From positions 151,073 through 215,072 of the forward strand of contig NZ_BEWA01000001.1 of NCBI RefSeq assembly GCF_003112535.1: a stretch of 64,000 nucleotides of DNA, in the 5' to 3' direction. Numbering within the stretch: the stretch's first letter is position 1; each line of letters begins with the position of its first letter. Of the stretch, positions 61,669 through 64,000 are shown one piece after another. Position numbers and translations under genes: made by a program. The stretch comes from Streptomyces rishiriensis. GTDB taxonomy: Bacteria; Actinomycetota; Actinomycetes; Streptomycetales; Streptomycetaceae. A model generated the notes under the pieces. It had not been told where the DNA came from. It did no database searches and was given only the letters and a program-made list of their open reading frames with translations.

Positions 61669-63909
61669 TCATTCACCAGCGCTTGGTTGTCCTCGGGTTT
61701 CGGTCATGACGGGACGATGTGCGGGCGGCGTTCGCCGACGAAGGGCCGGTGCCCACCAATTCGCCTGGCCCGCCAACTGCATCACTGCTGGGACGAGCAG
61801 GCCTCGCACGATGCTGGCGTCCAGGAGGACGATCGCGGCGATCGTCGCACCCAAGACGACCAGGAGACTGATCTGAGCCAGCATCAGTGCACCCATACTC
61901 ACGGCGACCACCAGGGCAGAGGCGGTGAACAACCGGCCGGTGTGCTCGATACCGGTCACGATGGAAGCGGTGTTCTGCCGTGTACGTCGCCACTCCTCTG
62001 CCATGCGCGAGACGAGGAAGACTTCGTAGTCCACGCAGAGACCGAATGCCAGGGCGGCTGCCAGCAGCGGCATAGTGATCTCCAGCGTGCTCTCGCCTCC
62101 GCCGGCCGGAGGCCCCAGGACATGCATCCGCTGGAACAGCAGCACCATCAGCCCAACCGCCGCCCCGATGCTGAGGCCGCCCAGGACCGCGGCTTTCACC
62201 GCGACCAGCAGGCTTCGGGTGAAGGTCAAGAGTACGACGAACACACCGCTGAGCATCAGCGCCGACCACCAGCCGAGGGCTCGCGTCACAGCCTGCCTCG
62301 TGTCGGCGAGATGGACGGCGGCACCGGCGACCTGCGCCGGTCCTGGTGGGGCGGTGGCGCGCACCGCCTCGACCAGAGCGGTGGTGCGCGGTGACTGGGC
62401 GGAGTCCTCCGCGAACACCACGACCAGTGTCGCGCGCCGTCGGCCCCCGCCCGTGTCGATGTGCCGTGTGGCGGTGAGCCGCCCGTCGGCATAGTCACCG
62501 GCCTCCGTGCTCACCCGAGCCGCGCCGGGCAACGCCGCCAGGTGCCGGGCGTAGGAGTCCAGCTGGGTCGCCTCGGTCACTGGGTCCGTCCGTGGCAAGA
62601 CCACCGTCAACTGCCGGTCGGGCGAGTGGGCGAAGTCCGTGCGGATGGCTTCCGCAGCGGTCCGAGCTTCGGCGTGAGGAGGCAGGATGGACTCATCCAT
62701 CAGGGCGGGCCGCAGTCCGATGACAGGCAGCGCCAGCCCCAGCAGCACAGCGGACCCGGCCAGCGCCCACAGCAAGGGCCGCCTGGTCACTGCGACCGCG
62801 ACATGTCGCCAGAAGGGACTGCCGGACAGATGGGTGGCACGGGGGCGCCAGGGCAGACGGAGGGACGGTTTTGCGCCGTCGAGTCGGCCGCTCAGGGCTG
62901 CCACCAGGGCGGGAACCAGGAGCAGGGTGCCCATCGTGCAGAACCCCACGACGACGAGCGAGGCGATCGCCAGCGAGCGGATCAACCCCAGTGGGAAGAC
63001 GAGGAGTGACGCCATGCACCATGCCATCGTCAGGGCACAGAAGATCACGGCACGACCGGTGGTGGACATCGACTGCCCGATGGCTGCCTCCGAATCCAGA
63101 CCTCGGGCCCGTTCCTCCCGGTACCGGGAGAGGGTGAACAGCGCGTAGTCGACGGCCAGGCCGAAGCCGAGGGCGCAGCTGAGGTTGACGGCGAAGACCG
63201 AGACCGGCATCAGGCGGGTCACCAGCGCCAGCAGAGCCAGCGCCCCCGAAGCCGCGATCAGACCAATCCCCAGGGGTACGAGCGTCGCGCTCAGCGAACC
63301 GAAGGCCAGCGTCAAGACAAGGAATGCTGCCGGCAGGGTGAACAGTTCCGAATGCAACAGATCGCGCTCCGCCTGGTCGGTAGCGGAGACGTTGATCCAT
63401 GCGGGACCACTCACCGACAGTTCGAGTCCGGGAGCGGCGGCCCGCAGGACTGGTACCAGGGTTCGCGCGGTGCGGGCCGTCTCGGACTCGCCCCCCTTGA
63501 GATCGATACGCAGCAGCGCGCCCCGGCCGTCTGTGGAACGGAGCGGATCCGCCCCGGTGTTCCAGTACGACAATGCGGACGCGACCCCCGGAGACCGGGC
63601 GGCCAGCTCAGTCAGCAGACGACCCTGCTCCGCCACCTCGCGTGAGTCGACGGGACGGCCGGAGCGGGCGTATAGGACCAGATCCGGCGTGCCCGCCCCG
63701 AAACGCTGAGCAGCCCTCTCGGCTCGTTGCGCGGCCGTGCCGTCGGCGATGACACCGCCGTTGGACCACTGGGTGTCCAGGCTCGCCACGAGGGCGCAGA
63801 GCACGAACAGGCAGGCCGCCGAGCCGAGTACCAGTCGGCAGTGCCGGAACGACCACCGCGCGACTGCGCCGAGCACATCCGTTCCCTTCTCGGTTCTCTT
63901 GTCGGTCAT
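61669..63909 (-). CDS. MmpL/RND-family lipid transporter
   Basis: The 746-residue protein starts MTDKRTEKGTDVLGAVARWS. The first helix is at about residues 18-38, then a periplasmic domain, a bundle of helices (FTLPAAFLVLTLAFGSLSAT, SVFAVNLSCALGFGLAVDYA with the VDYALF motif), a second periplasmic domain and the repeated bundle (LAFGLCVDYEVFLVSRMAEE). The duplicated VDY motifs are the MmpL/RND signature (proton relay Asp-Tyr). MmpL proteins export polyketide lipids in actinobacteria. It is the first gene of the strand leading into the AT, reductase and PKS genes and is a likely exporter of their product. Confidence 0.9.
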   Translation of the reverse strand: MTDKRTEKGTDVLGAVARWSFRHCRLVLGSAACLFVLCALVASLDTQWSNGGVIADGTAAQRAERAAQRFGAGTPDLVLYARSGRPVDSREVAEQGRLLTELAARSPGVASALSYWNTGADPLRSTDGRGALLRIDLKGGESETARTARTLVPVLRAAAPGLELSVSGPAWINVSATDQAERDLLHSELFTLPAAFLVLTLAFGSLSATLVPLGIGLIAASGALALLALVTRLMPVSVFAVNLSCALGFGLAVDYALFTLSRYREERARGLDSEAAIGQSMSTTGRAVIFCALTMAWCMASLLVFPLGLIRSLAIASLVVVGFCTMGTLLLVPALVAALSGRLDGAKPSLRLPWRPRATHLSGSPFWRHVAVAVTRRPLLWALAGSAVLLGLALPVIGLRPALMDESILPPHAEARTAAEAIRTDFAHSPDRQLTVVLPRTDPVTEATQLDSYARHLAALPGAARVSTEAGDYADGRLTATRHIDTGGGRRRATLVVVFAEDSAQSPRTTALVEAVRATAPPGPAQVAGAAVHLADTRQAVTRALGWWSALMLSGVFVVLLTFTRSLLVAVKAAVLGGLSIGAAVGLMVLLFQRMHVLGPPAGGGESTLEITMPLLAAALAFGLCVDYEVFLVSRMAEEWRRTRQNTASIVTGIEHTGRLFTASALVVAVSMGALMLAQISLLVVLGATIAAIVLLDASIVRGLLVPAVMQLAGQANWWAPALRRRTPPAHRPVMTETRGQPSAGE

Positions 63910-64000
63910 TGACTGAACCACTCCTCTTGCAGGCCAGGGGGGTTGTCGGCACACGGTCGACGGCTCCGGCCCTTTCCAACGCCTGACCGACGTAAGGGAT

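Overview
The window looks like the arm of a linear Streptomyces chromosome or linear plasmid, or of a very close relative. It is uniformly GC-rich with G or C at most third codon positions. It carries two remnants of tpg, the telomere terminal-protein gene of linear Streptomyces replicons, together with CBM2 cellulases, many IS5, IS256, IS701 and IS1182-type transposases, and small families such as DUF6000 and DUF5958. It is an accessory region in decay: complete operons lie between truncated, frameshifted and nested fragments.

Layout. 1-3.5 kb holds tpg relics, a VOC protein, small membrane proteins and a broken HTH gene. 3.5-8.2 kb is an amidase/AtzG-like pair, a TetR regulator, an MFS exporter and an MBL-fold hydrolase around a large palindromic operator. 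8.2-15.1 kb is an IS cluster: two IS5-type elements, a DinB-type gene, and a 3.5-kb IS256-family element that carries an FUSC transporter and a K+ channel gene. That element sits inside an IS701-type transposase and is flanked by a 9-bp target duplication. 15.1-23.4 kb is a field of large tyrosine recombinases. An overlapping TnpA/TnpB-like pair (as in Tn554) lies in a 6.2-kb segment that splits a related recombinase gene, and three family copies are cut at the same codon boundary.

23.5-25.5 kb has LysR, cupin and DoxX genes. 25.5-30.5 kb has an S8 peptidase relic and a GntR/ABC operon with a perfect palindromic operator. 30.6-36 kb is a two-component system divergent from an ABC transporter whose ATPase carries an amber stop. 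36.1-39.4 kb has a TPR relic, a degenerate type I-E-like CRISPR array, and an IS1182 element inserted in another transposase. 39.4-43.8 kb is a cellulose module (expansin-like, Cip1-like and GH5 proteins, all with CBM2) behind a CebR-type operator.

43.8-51.1 kb is a mosaic of a TetR/SDR pair, a half ABC transporter, a NUDIX protein, MFS, Tn3 and aldo-keto reductase fragments, a pentapeptide-like membrane protein and a serine recombinase. 51.1-63.9 kb is a single-strand biosynthetic locus: an MmpL-type exporter, broken lipocalin-like and acyltransferase genes, a thioester-reductase-like enzyme, and one fully reducing type I PKS (KS-AT-DH-MT-ER-KR-ACP). The reductase could release the PKS chain as an aldehyde or alcohol and the MmpL protein could export it. 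That pathway is inferred from domain content and gene order.
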